From Myrica gale (lineage: Eukaryota; Streptophyta; Magnoliopsida; Fagales; Myricaceae), in contig OZ005610.1 of the NCBI GenBank assembly GCA_963930655.1, positions 26,312,501-26,376,500 of the forward strand: DNA of 64,000 nucleotides. Direction: 5' to 3'. This document shows, in pieces, positions 47,058-60,758 of this stretch. The notes beneath the pieces are model-generated. The model saw nothing but the letters and a program-made list of their open reading frames with translations, was not told the DNA's origin and searched no databases. Position 1 is the stretch's first letter. The number at the start of each line of letters is the position of its first letter. The position numbers and the translations under genes are program-made.

Positions 47058-49855
47058 TGCCGCTGCAATTCGTATTCTCAGGAAAGGAAACTGGCATAGC
47101 ATCTTGGGCATGCTAAATGGCAAATGCCATAGCAATCACATATACTTCCAGTGTAGCTTTGAAATGTCATCAGCCAGATTGTAATAACCTTGTAATCTGT
47201 GCAGCTGTGCTGACAAGTTTTGGTACACTCTAAAATTTTATATAATAAAATAATTATAAAGTAATATGTCTCCTAGTTAAATCATTCGTTTTCACTTTAA
47301 TAAATATAAAAAAATTATTTAAAATATTTATCTTTTCATTTGTTTTTATGAACTTTCATATCCAAAATTTTAATCTCCTCAAAATTTTATCACATAAACA
47401 CTATTTTAAGTATGCTGCAAAATTCAGCTGATGTTAACCATTCCTCTTAGAACGAAGAAGAGCTTCTATAAAACCATAATGAGATTGCTGGAAAACAAAC
47501 AAAAAGACTAGAATAGAAAAGCTCTCTTCAAGTTGGAGAAGGACAAAATTGTCAAACACCAACTAATCCGTTATCTTGACAATCAGTGGAACATATTTGT
47601 TGCGTTTGTGTTGTAATATTTTTGGTATGGGAATATGTGTTGGTATTGTGTTTAGTGAAAAAGTGAAGAGAGGTAATTTTTTATATTTTTTGATGGGAGA
47701 AAGAGAAATTATATTGTAGTATTTTATTAGGAGAGATAATATTTTGGGTAATATTTTGTATGCAAGCGCAGCCTTTATCATATTATTTTGGATCTTAACA
47801 AAAAAACTTCCTACTTTTACACATTGATGAAACTAACCGGTCTATCACAAGAATTCACTGGGCCAAAAGGCCCGAGGGATCTAGACTTGAAGTCCAGTAC
47901 TTGGGATGAGAAAATAACATGTTAGAACTCAGAGTCCTCCCTGTAGGAAGATTTCTCCGATGTCATTGTCAGTCATCTAACGCTCCTCTTCTCCAATTTT
48001 TGTCCTTAGTGAAAGAGTTAGAGAGAAAGAAATGCGTACATTTTTCTGCTCTCTCCTCTTGTATTTATTTTGTTTCTTTCCATTATTGGTCGTGGTGTCT
48101 TGGGCTTGACCCGCGTTCATTTTTCTTTGAATATCAGTCCTTTTGTTAACGAGGTAGGACCCACTTTTTCCTTGCCTTTTCTTCTATTGTTATGTGGTGA
48201 GTTCGCTTCTGTTTATCTATTTAATGGCAATATTTTATTCTCCATAGCATTCAGGGTATCAAGGAAATCAGATGACTAAATCCTCCTTAGACCTCACTTT
48301 TTATACATGATGCGATCTTCATTTAAGAGGTTTGTCTGTTCTGCAGGACCTGATCTTTGGTTCGAGAAGAATCTTATCATGCCTTTGTTTTTGGTTTTGG
48401 AAAATCTATCCCCATCACACGTTTGTTCTTTTTTTACAATTTTTTACATCTTTTTACAAAATTCAATAATTTTTCCATAAAATATCTATAAGGTATATTA
48501 CCTCCCGTAAATAATTTTTTAATAAAAAACATATTTTGACCATCCAAAAATAGAATGAATTTTATAGTAAGTTAAAACAATATAAAATATGGAACAAAAG
48601 AAAGACTTTTTTTCGATATAGGAAAATTCATGTATTAGTCTCGTGCCTTGCTCATAATGAAAATGTGCTCAGAATACATTTAGGAGCAAATGGAATGCAC
48701 ACTACTACTAACTGGAAAAGTAAAATAAATCTTTTAAATACAACATCCACTTACGAAGACAATGACATTTGCCTTGCCATTGAGAAGACGAGGGAATTCC
48801 CTTCCGCACTCCCTCGACAACGTCCCCTGTTAGGAACACAGGAGGTACAGGGTCCACAAAACGACCCCGTTTTATCATTTCATCCACCCTTACTTGGTAG
48901 CTGTGAGAACCGAGATCCATTCGAACTCCGGCGATCTCAGTCCCCACCTTTCGAAGCGTTTAGCTCTCAAGTCCAATTTGAATCACGAGTGCTTAGTCGA
49001 TAGATCCCAACACTTTGACTGTAGAAGGTACAGCCATTACGAAATTCTTAAATTTTTTCTTTTTAATTGGTAAGCTACTTTGTAATTTCGCAAAATGGGA
49101 CTGGAATTGGCAGTTTTACATACTTCCTTCTGATTCTTCATCGTTTGAATATGAAGTCTAATGGTATTCAAGCTATTGATAGTGCATTCTATTAATTAGG
49201 GGATTTCAAGTATTTCCAAATGGTTATCGACTAAAACATATAGTTGGGTTATTATGTTATGATCTTACACTTAAAGAGTCGCTCATATATGATGAGATCC
49301 TCTTTACCTGAATGAAGTGGAAAGTAGGCGGTGAATTTGCACTAACTCAGTGGAAAACTATGAATGCCTTCATTTAAGAGTGGCTGTATCACAACAATTC
49401 TGATTTCATCGAAATAAGCCGCAAATACAGACAGAGGAACCTATGAAACATTGGTGTGTGATGCTTCGGTTGAAGTTGGATGAACCTTGGGAAAGATTAA
49501 AACAAAAAATACCATGATTCTACCATAGCATTTTGAAAGCGTGCTTGTGTTATAAGTTCCAAATTGTCGAATTTACGCCATTATCTGTTGGAGGGTGGAA
49601 AATGAAGCATTTCCCATGAGCTGTTGTCTAGATTTCCCAGTCTCATGTAAGTTCAAAGATTGATTTAGTGGTTTGCTGGCTTGGTTAGATGCCTTAGCTT
49701 GAATAGCATGTTTTAGTAACGAGTTATCACTTTGACGCTCCATCTTTTATTAACTTGTCTATTGTCAATGTTCACCTTGTTTCTTAAGCTGTGTTATGTA
49801 TATATGTTATAGTGCAGCAGATGTGGGCAGAAGAGTGAGAGCAAAGAGCGTGAGA
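47058..49855. other. Intergenic and 5' region of GRIP gene
   Basis: Carries one MITE-like repeat (47599-47773). The GRIP coding exon is preceded by a T-rich stretch and AG at 49814-49815, so at least one 5' untranslated exon should lie upstream here. A candidate is near 47900-48050 but I cannot prove it. Nothing else is recognised. Confidence 0.4.
47599..47773. mobile_element. MITE-like repeat, copy 2
   Basis: Highly similar to 26185-26357. Tips are GTTGCGTTTGTG on the left and GCAAGCGCAGCC on the right, imperfect inverted repeats of a TGCGYTTG core. Non-coding and A/T-rich. Confidence 0.65.
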
Positions 49856-52800
49856 ATGGATGCGGATGGAACTGATACAGCTGGAGTTTTGGAAAGTCAC
49901 GCAGAAGATGCTTTAAATCCTGAGAAACAGTCAGCTGACATGATCTACACAAGCAATGGAAATCTTGCAATGGCAAATGGGTTGCCTGATGTCAACATGA
50001 GTTCAGCTGATACTCATGATCAGCTAGTTCAAATGGTTACTGAACTAAAATTTCAGAACGAATTCTTTAAGTCCCAGTTTGAGGTTATGCAAAGTCTTCA
50101 ATCAGACTGGATTGTATCTAACCAACAAACAAAAACAAGCGAGAGTGATGGGGGGGGATCTGAAGATGTGAAAGAACTTCGTGAAGGAATAGAAGCTTTG
50201 AAGAGAGAACTTTTGGAGGAAAAACAGACAAGGGGTGCTGCAGAGGAGGCTTTGAAGCATCTTACAGCGGCATACTCAGAGGCAGATGCTAAAGCCCAAG
50301 ATCTCTCTGCAAAGCTCGCTGAAGGTCAGATTTTTATCCGTTCAATTGTAAAGTTCTTCATTTAATAAGAACTGTTAAATATACTTTCGTCAAATGATGG
50401 AGTAGAAGTACATTTACAATTTTTCTTATAGTTGAACCTCATACTACCTCAAAAAATCTTCACTTTACGAAGTAGAATCTGCGTGCTCAGAAAAAGTTAA
50501 AATGGATCTCTGAGTTACATATTCAGAAATCAGTTCTGCTTCTAAACAATCACCATTTATAGCTGGGATGGAGTTAAGGGCTGGCTTTCCTTGCGGGAAT
50601 CTTGAAAAAAGAAAAAAGAACACAGAAAGTTTATACTTGTACATTCACCAATGTCTCAAAAAATTGTGATCCATGAATTGATGTTGGACATTTCCTTAGT
50701 CTGAATGCATAGCATGGTTGCTTTGTGTAGCTCAACAGAAGCTGGATCAAGAAATAAAAGAACGTGAAGAAAAGTACTCTGAACTTGACTCGAAATTTAG
50801 CAGGCTTCACAAACGAGCTAAACAACGCATACAAGATATTCAAAAGGTAAATTCTCTTGTTGTCAGTGGTCCCCTGTTAACTTTTATTGAGGTTCAGGTT
50901 ATGGAGAATTTAGCTTTGCCAAAGTCTCTCTCTTTGCTCTGAATTTTCTCCTGGTACATTTATCTGTCTTAAATATTTAAACAATTGACCCATAGGAAAC
51001 TGATATAGAAGAGTAAGAGTTTATGATTTTTTTTAAAGTTGTAGCAGTAGGAAATTTTGGAGGAATGACATATTTGACTTAGAAACCATGCTTATTAAGA
51101 TTGCTGCTACAAAACATTTGAGCTGAAGCTGATATTTGTTTCCAATTTCCTTTACTCGAAAAGAATGAATAGGATAACTTGGACGAGAGCTAAAATATAA
51201 TGCTATATATACCCTAGTTTAAGTTTATATTTCTTTTCTTTTTTTGTTAGCTTTTAATTTAAAGATGGTAAAAGGAATGCTCATGTTAATGGAAATCAAG
51301 ATTGGTGGTTATCTGGGGATTTTGTTTCTTTTTTTTTTTCAGGAAAAAGATGATCTTGAGGCCCAGTTTCGTGAAGTGAGTGAAACAGCCGAGCGAGCAT
51401 CATCCCAAAAGTCAGCATTGCAGCAAGAGCTGGAGCGGACACGGAAACAAGCAAATGATGCATTAAAAGCAATGGATGCGGAGAGGCAACAATTAAGGAG
51501 TACAAACAATAAGTAATAGCTCTAACTATGTATCTAAGTTTAGAAATAGGTGTAGCTCTCGTCAGGGAGGGGGGCATTCGTGTGGGTATCATGTTCTGTT
51601 TTTATGGCAGAAACAGTAGTATCATCTGTTTGTTTTTCATGCTAGATCTATTTTTTTGTCAAATTTTGGTATCTTCCACTCAAAATTAGCAATATTTTTT
51701 GTGTTTTCCTTGTGAAGAACTTAACTCAAAACTCAGGAGGCAAGACTTTCTATTTACAGTACTATTTCATTTCTTTTACATCGTGATGTTGTTGGTGAAA
51801 TCTAGACTCCGAGACACCATTGAGGAATTACGGCTGTCATTGCAACCAAAAGAGAGTGCTCTCGAGGCTTTGCAACAGTCACTATTGGAAAAGGATCAGG
51901 TATGCATATCATCGGAAAGTCTTTTGCTTTCTAAAATTTGCATTTGGAGATGTTTGAACCCCTGCATGTCCATGTGTGTTTATGCACGTCAATAAAGCTA
52001 CTTGTGTCTGTTTAAGGATGTGTGCACGTATGCCTTCGCTGCCATTCTTTTTCTGACCAAATAAATGGATGCTTTAAGGTCTATCTTCAATTTAAGCCTT
52101 CAAATGCACAAGTGCTTCACATTGGCTCCCTGTTAAGATTTAAATCATTGCATGAACAATTTGATCAGTTGTACATTCTTGGTGATTTCATATGTAAATG
52201 TCTGATGATGATAATTGTGTGACAGTAATATAATGTTTGTCTGGACTGGTTTTTATATCTCTTTAACTTGATTTGAATTAGTATTGTCTTACTCTTACTA
52301 TGATTTTTTAGCATCGTTATGCCTTTAGTGTCTCTATTGTTGCATGTATAAAAATTGATGTCTAGACTTGTATCCTAGATGTTGGAAGACATGCGTGGAC
52401 TACTACAAGCTGCGGATGAAAAAAGGCAAGCTTCAATTGCTGAGCTCTCTGCTAAACATCAGAAGGTAAATTTTCATAAAGATGGCTTGGATGTGGTTTC
52501 TTTTTCTAACAATATGAGCTTCTGTGTTTTTCCTCTGCTACATGTGTATAGCATGTTGTGCTCTAGCTTCAGAACTGTCTCTGTTTTCCTCAGAATTTGG
52601 AGAGTTTGGAAGCCCAACTTGCTGATGCTTTATCTGACAGAAACAAAGCAACTGAAACTATCTCTTCACTACAGGTAAGAGTTATTCATATGAGGTTCTT
52701 TCTGCTATTGACTTGTTTCAGAAGTAAAAGATAACCAAGTGTGTTGCATTATTTTCTTTTCTAGCACAAAGGGTCCCTCTCTCCACATTAGAACTGGCTG

Positions 52801-55800
52801 GAGGATGAGGTCATGGTTGTTTTTTTGTTCCTTGACTTTCATGCTAAACTTTCTGAGATGCAACACTTATCTAGTTAAGATAGCACTTTGTGGGAGTGTG
52901 TGAGAGGGAATCAATCATTGCTTTCTTATTAAGGAAAATCGTCATTGCTGTCTTTTAGACCTTCGTTTCGAAAAAATCCTCAATTGGATATTTTTCCACC
53001 TAATTCGGATGGATGTCCTAGATTTCCCCATACTAACTTGACCAAGTATTGGAGATATGTTCCTAGGTGCTAGTCGCAGAAAAAGAGTCGAAGATCGCGG
53101 AGATGGATGCAGCTTCAAGTGGTGAAGCAGCTCGGCTCAGAGCTTCTGTGGAATCTGTTAAGGGGGATCTTGCCCACCTGAAACATGAGCATGTATGAGT
53201 CAAACATTTCAAAATGAGTAGAATTTATCTTCTTTTAAATATGGTAAAGATCTTGTGATGCGAATACTTTCATCTAACAAATGTGTCTTCGCTTTCTCTT
53301 TGTGCATCTTTAGAAGGATGGCTTCCATAAATTGAATAGAAGGAGAAGAAAAACAGTTAAAATACTTGACAACTTGTTTCCAGAAAATTTTGTGAATTAT
53401 AGTATGACTATCTCATTTATAGAACTAGTTTGAGTATATGTACATCATTTCCATACTCATAAGGCATGTGATGCATTCAGGAGAAACAAAAGGAGGGCTG
53501 GGAAGCTGCCTCCCAGACACTTAGAAGCAAACTGGAAATTGCCGAGAGTAATTGCATACGCGCTGAAATTGAAGCAGCTAAAATGAGAAGTACAGTCGTA
53601 TCTCTTGTTGAACTTCCATTAGAATTATTGTAGATAATAAATGAATATCAATTGTCTTCTTATTGTGCAGGTCAGCTGGAATCTGAGGTCTCTTCCCAAG
53701 CCCGGAAGCTAAGTACTAGGGATGCTGAATTAGTTGCTGCCAAGGAGGAGGTATGTAATTATTCTTAACTCCATCCGGGACTTTCTGAACTGATTCCTCA
53801 TAGAGCTGGAATCCTTTGCATGTCCAACTTCCACTGGCTTCGGGCTGAAAGCATTTTAGCTACCATTGGACTAAAATTGTCAAAGAAACTAGTCTCTTTT
53901 ATTGGGGCCTTGAAGTTGTGATACAGAACTCTCTCCCTTCTGATAAGCAAATTGGTGACGGCCTGTTTACATCTATTGTCATTAGAAGTTGCCAATCAAA
54001 ATTTTTGGACCAAGATACTGACACAGACTTTTATTCTACGACTGGATTATGGGATCTCATCTTGCGAAACTTTGCACCTATTCTTTCCTTTTATCAAGAA
54101 GCTGTTAGAATATTGTGGTGTGGTGGTATTTTATGTTAAAAAAAGCCAGGAACCTTTCCCAACGGGGACAACGTATGTAAAGATTTCTTGATATACTGTT
54201 TTACTTTACATCTCTCTCAAATAAATCTTACAGATCAGTCGCCTTGAAAAGGAATTTTCCTCCTATAAGGTTCGGGCTCACACACTTCTCCAAAAGAAGG
54301 AAGCAGAGCTAGCTGCAGCTAAAGACTCTGAACAACTTAAAGTGCTTGAGGAAGCACTGAAAGTATGTGCTTGTAGTTTCCTTTATCTTATAATATTAAG
54401 GAAATACATCAGTCATTATAGACATGTATTACTCATTGCCTCTTCTTTGTCCTGTAGGAGGCTGAAAAAGAAGTATTATCTGTATCTGCAGAAAGGGATA
54501 GGGTCCTCCAAGATCTTCAGGATACTTTGACTAATCATGATAAAGAACTCAAAGAAAGGTGTCAATGAAATTGATAATGTCGTGCTGGCCTTTTCATTCA
54601 AGACTTTTTCTTTTCTTTTCTTTTCCACTTTTTCCATTGCTTTATTTTATATGGATTTGGGAAAAAGGCTTAAGTGAGTTAAGTTCAGTTGCATTCTTTC
54701 ATGTGCGAAAATTTCCCTGCCTTTCCATTGAAAGTTCTGGTCTAAAATCATTTACTGAAGTGTCTGATAAATGATGAATACATGATGCATGTGAAAAGGA
54801 CATGCTGGTTTATGGTAATCAGGATGTTAGTTTTCCAGCGATCAGAACTTCTATTCTTTTCCATTGCATATTAATTTCCCAACTCCATTCGCTAATGTAA
54901 GTTAACAGTATTTGTTGCATGAGATATGCTAAACTTCCATGAAGTGTGGATAAATCTTCTTTGACTCTTCAATTCCATGTTTATTCCAGAGATTCGGTCC
55001 TTGACAATGCCAAGCAGCAGATTAAGAGCTTAGAGTTAAAGCTTATTTCTGCCAATGCTAGCCACCAATCAGATAAGGAAGCATTGGAAATGAACCTTCA
55101 AAATATAGAGGAAACTTGGCGACGTAAGTCATTAATGCTCAGTGAAATATAATGATTGTCACACTTTTTTTTTCTTGTCCTATCCATGGATCCCTATCAA
55201 TTGAGCTTTTCTATAAGGAAATACTTAACAAATTTGACAGTCAGATGTGAGGCACTGAAGGCTCAAAATAAAGAATCTTCTGGGCATGATCTACAAAAAG
55301 AATTAGATGAACTCAAACTGCATCATAAGAAATTGAAGGTACTTTGTATCTTGTAGCTTTTGGCTTGGATCAATCGTCAATATAGTTCTATTATTGTCCA
55401 TCTTGTGTTAATTGGATGCATGACCCTGTAGGAAGAGCATCATTCATTTCGGTATCTTGCTGATAGAATGATTGAGGAGAAGGACAAAGAAATCTCAAAA
55501 CTTCTAGATGATAACAAGAATCTTCATCGATCTCTGGAATCAAGACCATCAGTTTGTTTTCTTCTTTTGTCTTCTTAAATATGTGTAAACTGACTTGTGC
55601 TGCTTATACTTTCCCATTGCTTACTCGTCCATATTTCTAGTCCTTGGCCCTGACAATATGATAATTAATCTCAGGCTGATCACAATGATAACTACAGCAC
55701 AGGTATGAAGCCATTCATGGTGCCCCTGGTCAGCATCTGTATTAGTTAGATAAAAGCTGAAGCTTTTCTTGGTTTACCATTTAGACTAAACAGTTGGGGT

Positions 55801-57857
55801 GGCTGTTGAGGTCCTAACTTATCCTTTCTTTCTCAAACTGGTATTCTCAGCCATGCAAAAGCAGGATGCACAGAATTTAAGCACTTCTGCCGCAGAGCAG
55901 CAGATTCTGGTATAAACATCTCTTCTGAAAAAAGGGAAAACCCATCCTCATGTAATATGTACATTGTTGAGTTTCGAAAGGCATTTATTACACCAGTTTT
56001 AGGCTTATAAGGTAGACACTTATATCATAGAGCTGCGTGTTTCAGCCAGCTTTGAAGGACAAGTTTAAGGGCCTCAATAAGTGAACTAGTATCCCTAAAA
56101 CCCCATGCAAACTGAAACTTTTTTATTCCAGCTTGAATGTGAATCTTATTTCATGGCATATCTTCTCAATGTTTCTTGGTTCTACCAAGGCTTGCTTTTT
56201 ATAGACTTTTGTATGTATTAGTCACTTCAAGTTTCTGTGGGTTATCTTCAAGTAGCCATTATTGATACCTTGGATAATGATAGCTATCAAGGTGGCCTTC
56301 ATTATTCAAAACATTACAGCCAATATACACTTTCAACGAAGATGGAGATTTTCCTTGTAGACTTGTTTTACTTACCTAAGGTTTTCTTTAATGTGAGGGA
56401 ATGGTTGATTATTGGTCCTTAAACTGGTTTGTTTCATGGATTGCATGCGAGTAGATTTTCGTTGACGAACCATCCAGCTGTCTTCTTGATGATTTTTCTT
56501 TTGAAACTCAGATTTTGGCAAGGCAGCAGGCCCAGAGAGAGGAAGAGCTATCACAGTCGCAACGGCACATTTTAGCACTTCAAGTATGTCTGCTGAAATA
56601 TAAATACTGTCATTTTTTTCCCAAATGTTCATTGTTTGATTGTGTTTCAATTCAGGAGGAAATTGAGGAGCTTGAGCGTGAAAATATTCTCCATAGCCAA
56701 CAGGTATAGTGTCATCAGAATTATTGCAGATTTCAATGTTTGTGTATTAACTGCGAAGATAAAAGAAATACTGCATATAAAAAAATGATTTTTTGTGAAA
56801 CTAGTACGGTTTAAATGAAAATTTTAGGTTGATGAATGACAGTACAAGATCGTTGAATGTTCATGAAAATCTGCCACAAAACAAGGCCTAGTCGTATTGG
56901 AAAATGTTTTCGTACAATTTAGTCCTTTCTCTTTGCTAGGAGGTGGTTTGGGATGGACCAGGGCTTGGTGTTAGTTCTTGTGATTATTCATTGCTTTGTC
57001 ACAATATGTTGTATGAATGTGCACAGGAGGCCATGCTGAAGGCTGAGCTTCGGAATATGGAAAGAACACAGAAGAGGGAAGGTGTAGATATGACATATTT
57101 GAAAAATGTAATCTTAAAGCTTCTTGAAACAGGTATCTGTTTGAAAGATTAGTTGTGACAAACCAAAGTTAACTGTCAAATTCTATTTCATTTTGCTACT
57201 AAGTATGTAGATATTACTGATGTCAGAAAACTTGATTTTTAAATCATGATGATACTTTTTCAAACAGGTGAAGCGGAGGCTTTACTACCTGTGGTTGGGA
57301 TGCTTCTTCAATTTAGTCCGGAAGAGGTAAAATTCTGTGTGCACTCGATGCTCCATTGGAGTAAGTCGTCATAAGCTGTTGCCCTTACCATAGTATGTTA
57401 GCGCCTTGTTAGCATGCAAAGATGGTAATCTCTGGCCATAAAAGATGGAACCTGTCATTAACTTGATTTCCCCCTTTTATGGGACATCTTTTTCTTTTTG
57501 GATTGGGAGCAGTGGGGACTTGACTGAAACTTCACAAGAGCATTCGAACGAGATGGACAATAATTAAATGGCCTATTTGTCTGACATTTTGAAGTGATCT
57601 ATGTCATGTCTGGCAGGAAATTCATTACATTAGCCTATAATGTGAATCAGTCGTATGTTAGAAACTGGTCTCTTAACAGTGTCAATGAGGTTCAATACAG
57701 CATCTTGAACTGCCTGTTAATTACTACTCGTGGAATACAAATGCAGATGCAAAAGTGTCAACAAGCATACCGCGCCTCTACAGATGTTCCACCAAACCCA
57801 CCAAGTGATGCTTCCATATCTACCCGCTCTCTTTTTCCAAGATTCTCATTTTCTTAG
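49856..57857 (+). CDS. GRIP: GRIP-domain golgin of the trans-Golgi
   Basis: Twenty-one coding exons (first 49856-50324, last 57747-57857) sum to 2397 bases and 798 residues without a frameshift, close to Arabidopsis protein GRIP (788). Most of the chain is coiled coil, beginning at about residue 55 (DQLVQMVTELKFQNEFFKSQ) and including AAEEALKHLTAAYSEADAKA, FSRLHKRAKQRIQDIQKEK and LARQQAQREEELSQSQRHI. The C-terminal GRIP domain (about residues 728-775) reads GVDMTYLKNVILKLLETG then LLPVVGMLLQFSPEE, with the conserved Tyr that binds the small GTPase ARL1. The protein tethers vesicles at the trans-Golgi. Other exons: 50731-50846, 51343-51512, 51806-51899, 52379-52465, 52594-52674, 53067-53192, 53481-53589, 53671-53750, 54234-54362, 54458-54558, 54990-55123, 55241-55338, 55432-55551, 55675-55702, 55851-55909, 56512-56583, 56656-56703, 57027-57132 and 57268-57326. 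Confidence 0.95.
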
Positions 57858-59478
57858 CAGCAGGAGAAATAGGTCAAGAGAGTATTCTTTCCTTGCATGA
57901 GGATTATCTACAGCTGCAATCATGGTAGCTGCTCACAGACAGATTTTAAAGTGCGGGTGTGGCCTCAGTAAATCTTGTATCCTTTGCATAGCAATATACT
58001 GTTGCATGACAAAGGTTCAGAAATTGTAGAGAACAATTAAAATAGAATGGTATACGGAAAATCTCAAGAGATGTGAGGGGAAACATTTTGGCAGTGTTGG
58101 GTTACTCTTATCTGTAAGAACTGGCACCAACCCAGACAATCTTTTCTCTTCTTTTTTGTTTTTCCTTTTCTCGTGGCTTTCATAATTCAATGTAGAGTAG
58201 ATGTGCCTCGGGAAGAAAGAACAATCTAGAGAATATGTGAGAGAGATACTGTTGAGAAACAGGGAGGCAATTTCCATTGAGTCTCAGTTCCAATAGAACA
58301 AGGCCTCTCTCTCTCTCTCTCTCTCTCTCTCCACAAACACGTGAATGCATGTTCCTGTGTATGGCTCATACGTGTAAACATTGTTTGGGTTCTTGTATAT
58401 GCGACATGAATTCTTATGAGACCTCATGGTCACACAATTGTTGCCTGCCCGAATAATATCATAACAATTAAATTTCGCATAAATAATAAATCATACTAAG
58501 GTCGAGTTTAAGCAACTCTCAAAATCTTTTCGAGGATTCTTTAGTCGTTCTTGTCATCATCGTCATTTCTTCATGCGACCAATGGGCATGTGGGTTGGTG
58601 TGAGTTGTTGAGTGAAAAACAAGTTGCCGGCGGCTCAAATAAAAAAGAGAGAAAAAGCTGCGGACTTCATCGTATTATTAATTAAACAAACCATTTTTAT
58701 CAAAAGCTAAAGCGTGGGCCATTTATGCTGTGCAGCTTTCTTTATATTTCTCATGATTGAAATTGCTTCGGATTAATTGCCTAAAAAAATAAAATGGCTT
58801 CGGACTATCTAACCCCAACAAAAAGTTGCTTCAGATCTTAGGCCAGTGGACGCGGACTACCATTTCAATGATGTAATATGCACCCGTTTGAAGAAGCCAT
58901 TCCGCCCTCAGTGGACATAAATTGATCAGCAGAAAGAGCTCGTGCAAACCGAGATTCTTCCATTGATTTGGAAAGGGCTTGCTTAACTCTCTAAATGATC
59001 CATAAGAATAGCACTTTTCCATTGATTCGGATTTTTTTTTTGCACTTTTCCTCCCCCCCCCCCCCCCCCCTTTTCTCTAACTTCTCTTATTAGAGGAAAC
59101 GGTGAGGTATTGCATTTTGTTAACATACTATCACAAACAAGGATGGAGTTTACAAGAACACAAGTTTCTTTATTGAATTATCAAAACTTAGACCTAGGTA
59201 TCCACATAAATGTGTCACCAATTGAAACAAGAGTTGGGCATAACCTCATCAAACTTTATGAATTTGCAAGACATAGTTATGATCTAAAGCCTAACCACCC
59301 ACTACAATTTCCCCAGCTGGACTAGGACAGAACATCGAATTCCCAGATCATTTACCTTGAAATGGAATCAGAAGTGACTAGCCCATCCACCGTCAATAAC
59401 GCAACAACAAACAAAATGCCAAAAATTGCTACAACGTCTAATGATTTCCAGGCTCACCCAATAAGCCAAATGAATCAA
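57858..59478. other. Intergenic between convergent GRIP and PSAT genes
   Basis: Contains both 3' regions. A perfect CT microsatellite runs from 58305 to 58331 and an 18-base C-run lies at 59053-59070. No further gene is recognised. Confidence 0.5.
58305..58331. repeat. (CT)n microsatellite
   Basis: Uninterrupted CT dinucleotide run of 27 bases, downstream of the GRIP gene. Confidence 0.95.
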
Positions 59479-60758
59479 TCAAGCATGCCTTGCCTGGAAA
59501 TCCTTCATGAAAGCAACCAACTTCTCAACCCCAGCCATAGGCATGGCATTATATATGGAGGCACGCATACCCCCAACCGACCTATGCCCCTTGAGCTGAA
59601 TCATCTTCTCCTTAGCCGCCTCCTTCACAAACTCAGCCTCCAACTCTGGCTTCTCCAATGTGAATGGAACGTTCATCAATGACCTCACAGAATTCTCCAC
59701 CGGGCACCTGTAGAACCATTGCTCCCATTGATCGCATTGTATAGAAGCTCAGCCTTCTTCTTGTTCTTCTTCTCCACCTCTTCCAACCCTCCTTGCGCCA
59801 ACAAGTCCTCGAACACTAGCCCACACATGTAGATTCCGTAACAAGGAGGGGTGTTGTAGAGCGAGTTGTTCTCGGCGTGGATCTTGTAGTCGAGCATTAC
59901 GGGTGTGATCTCCTGGGCGTTTCCAATCAGATCCTTCCGGATGATCACTGTGGTGACTCCAGATGGGCCCACGTTCTTCTGGGCACCGGCGTATATGATA
60001 CCGAATTTCGACACGTCCACAGGCTTCGAACAGAAATTCGAAGACATATCGGCGATCAGAAGGCCATTCTTAGCAGTTGGGTAATCCTTGAACTCGACCC
60101 CGTGAATGGTTTCGTTGGCGCAGATATGAATATACTTGGCGTCCGGGCTCTGCTCCAACCCCTCAAAGGACGGGATTCTCGTATACTTTTCTGACTTGCC
60201 AGACCAGATCACCTTGGCTTTGCAGTACTTCTGTGCCTCCTTGAAAGCCTTGTCTCCCCACGACCCGGTGACCACATAATCGACCGGGTCCTCGGGTTTA
60301 ACCAGGTTTAACGGGATCGCAGCGAACTGGGTGGTGGCGCCGCCCTGGAGGAAGAGGACCGCGTATTCCGTGGGGATGTTTAGAAGGGCACGGAGATCCG
60401 ACTCAGCCTTTTGGATGATGGAGAGGAACTCCTTCCCTCGGTGGCTCATTTCCATGACGCTCATGCCGGATCCACGCCAGTTATAGAGCTCCGACTGGGC
60501 CTTGAGGAGGACGTTCTCCGGAAGCGTAGCGGGCCCGGCGGCGAAGTTGAAGACCCGAGCTTGCGCTGGGGTCTGGGCCAACGGAAGATGATCCTGGGTC
60601 TGGGTTGTGGCGGCGCATTTGATAGAGAGAGACTTGGTGGGGAGCTTAACGGTGGTAAGATGGGTGGTGGTGGGGACGATAGGGTGGTTAGGATTTCTGA
60701 GGAGGGGACGGTTTGGGTTCTTGAGGAGAAGGGAGTTGGGCGAGCTTGCCATGGCCAT
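59479..60758 (-). CDS. PSAT: Phosphoserine aminotransferase, plastid, with one frameshift
   Basis: Intronless gene on the minus strand. Read with one missing base it would give about 426 residues, the usual plant length. A Ser/Pro/Thr-rich plastid transit peptide (about 65 residues) precedes the PLP-enzyme fold: [60 protein letters not shown] and the PLP lysine in [11 protein letters not shown]. The enzyme converts 3-phosphohydroxypyruvate and glutamate to phosphoserine in the plastid serine pathway. At about 59714 one T is missing (coding strand GGTTCTAC where GGTTTCTAC is expected), so the frame runs into a stop at 59685. The remaining 74 or so codons ([13 protein letters not shown] to [10 protein letters not shown]) are perfect in the next frame. 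This is either a sequencing or assembly error or a very recent null allele. Confidence 0.88.

Noticed and set aside
48665-49003. 112-codon plus-strand frame upstream of GRIP
   Set aside because: No family match and no splice link to the GRIP start could be shown.
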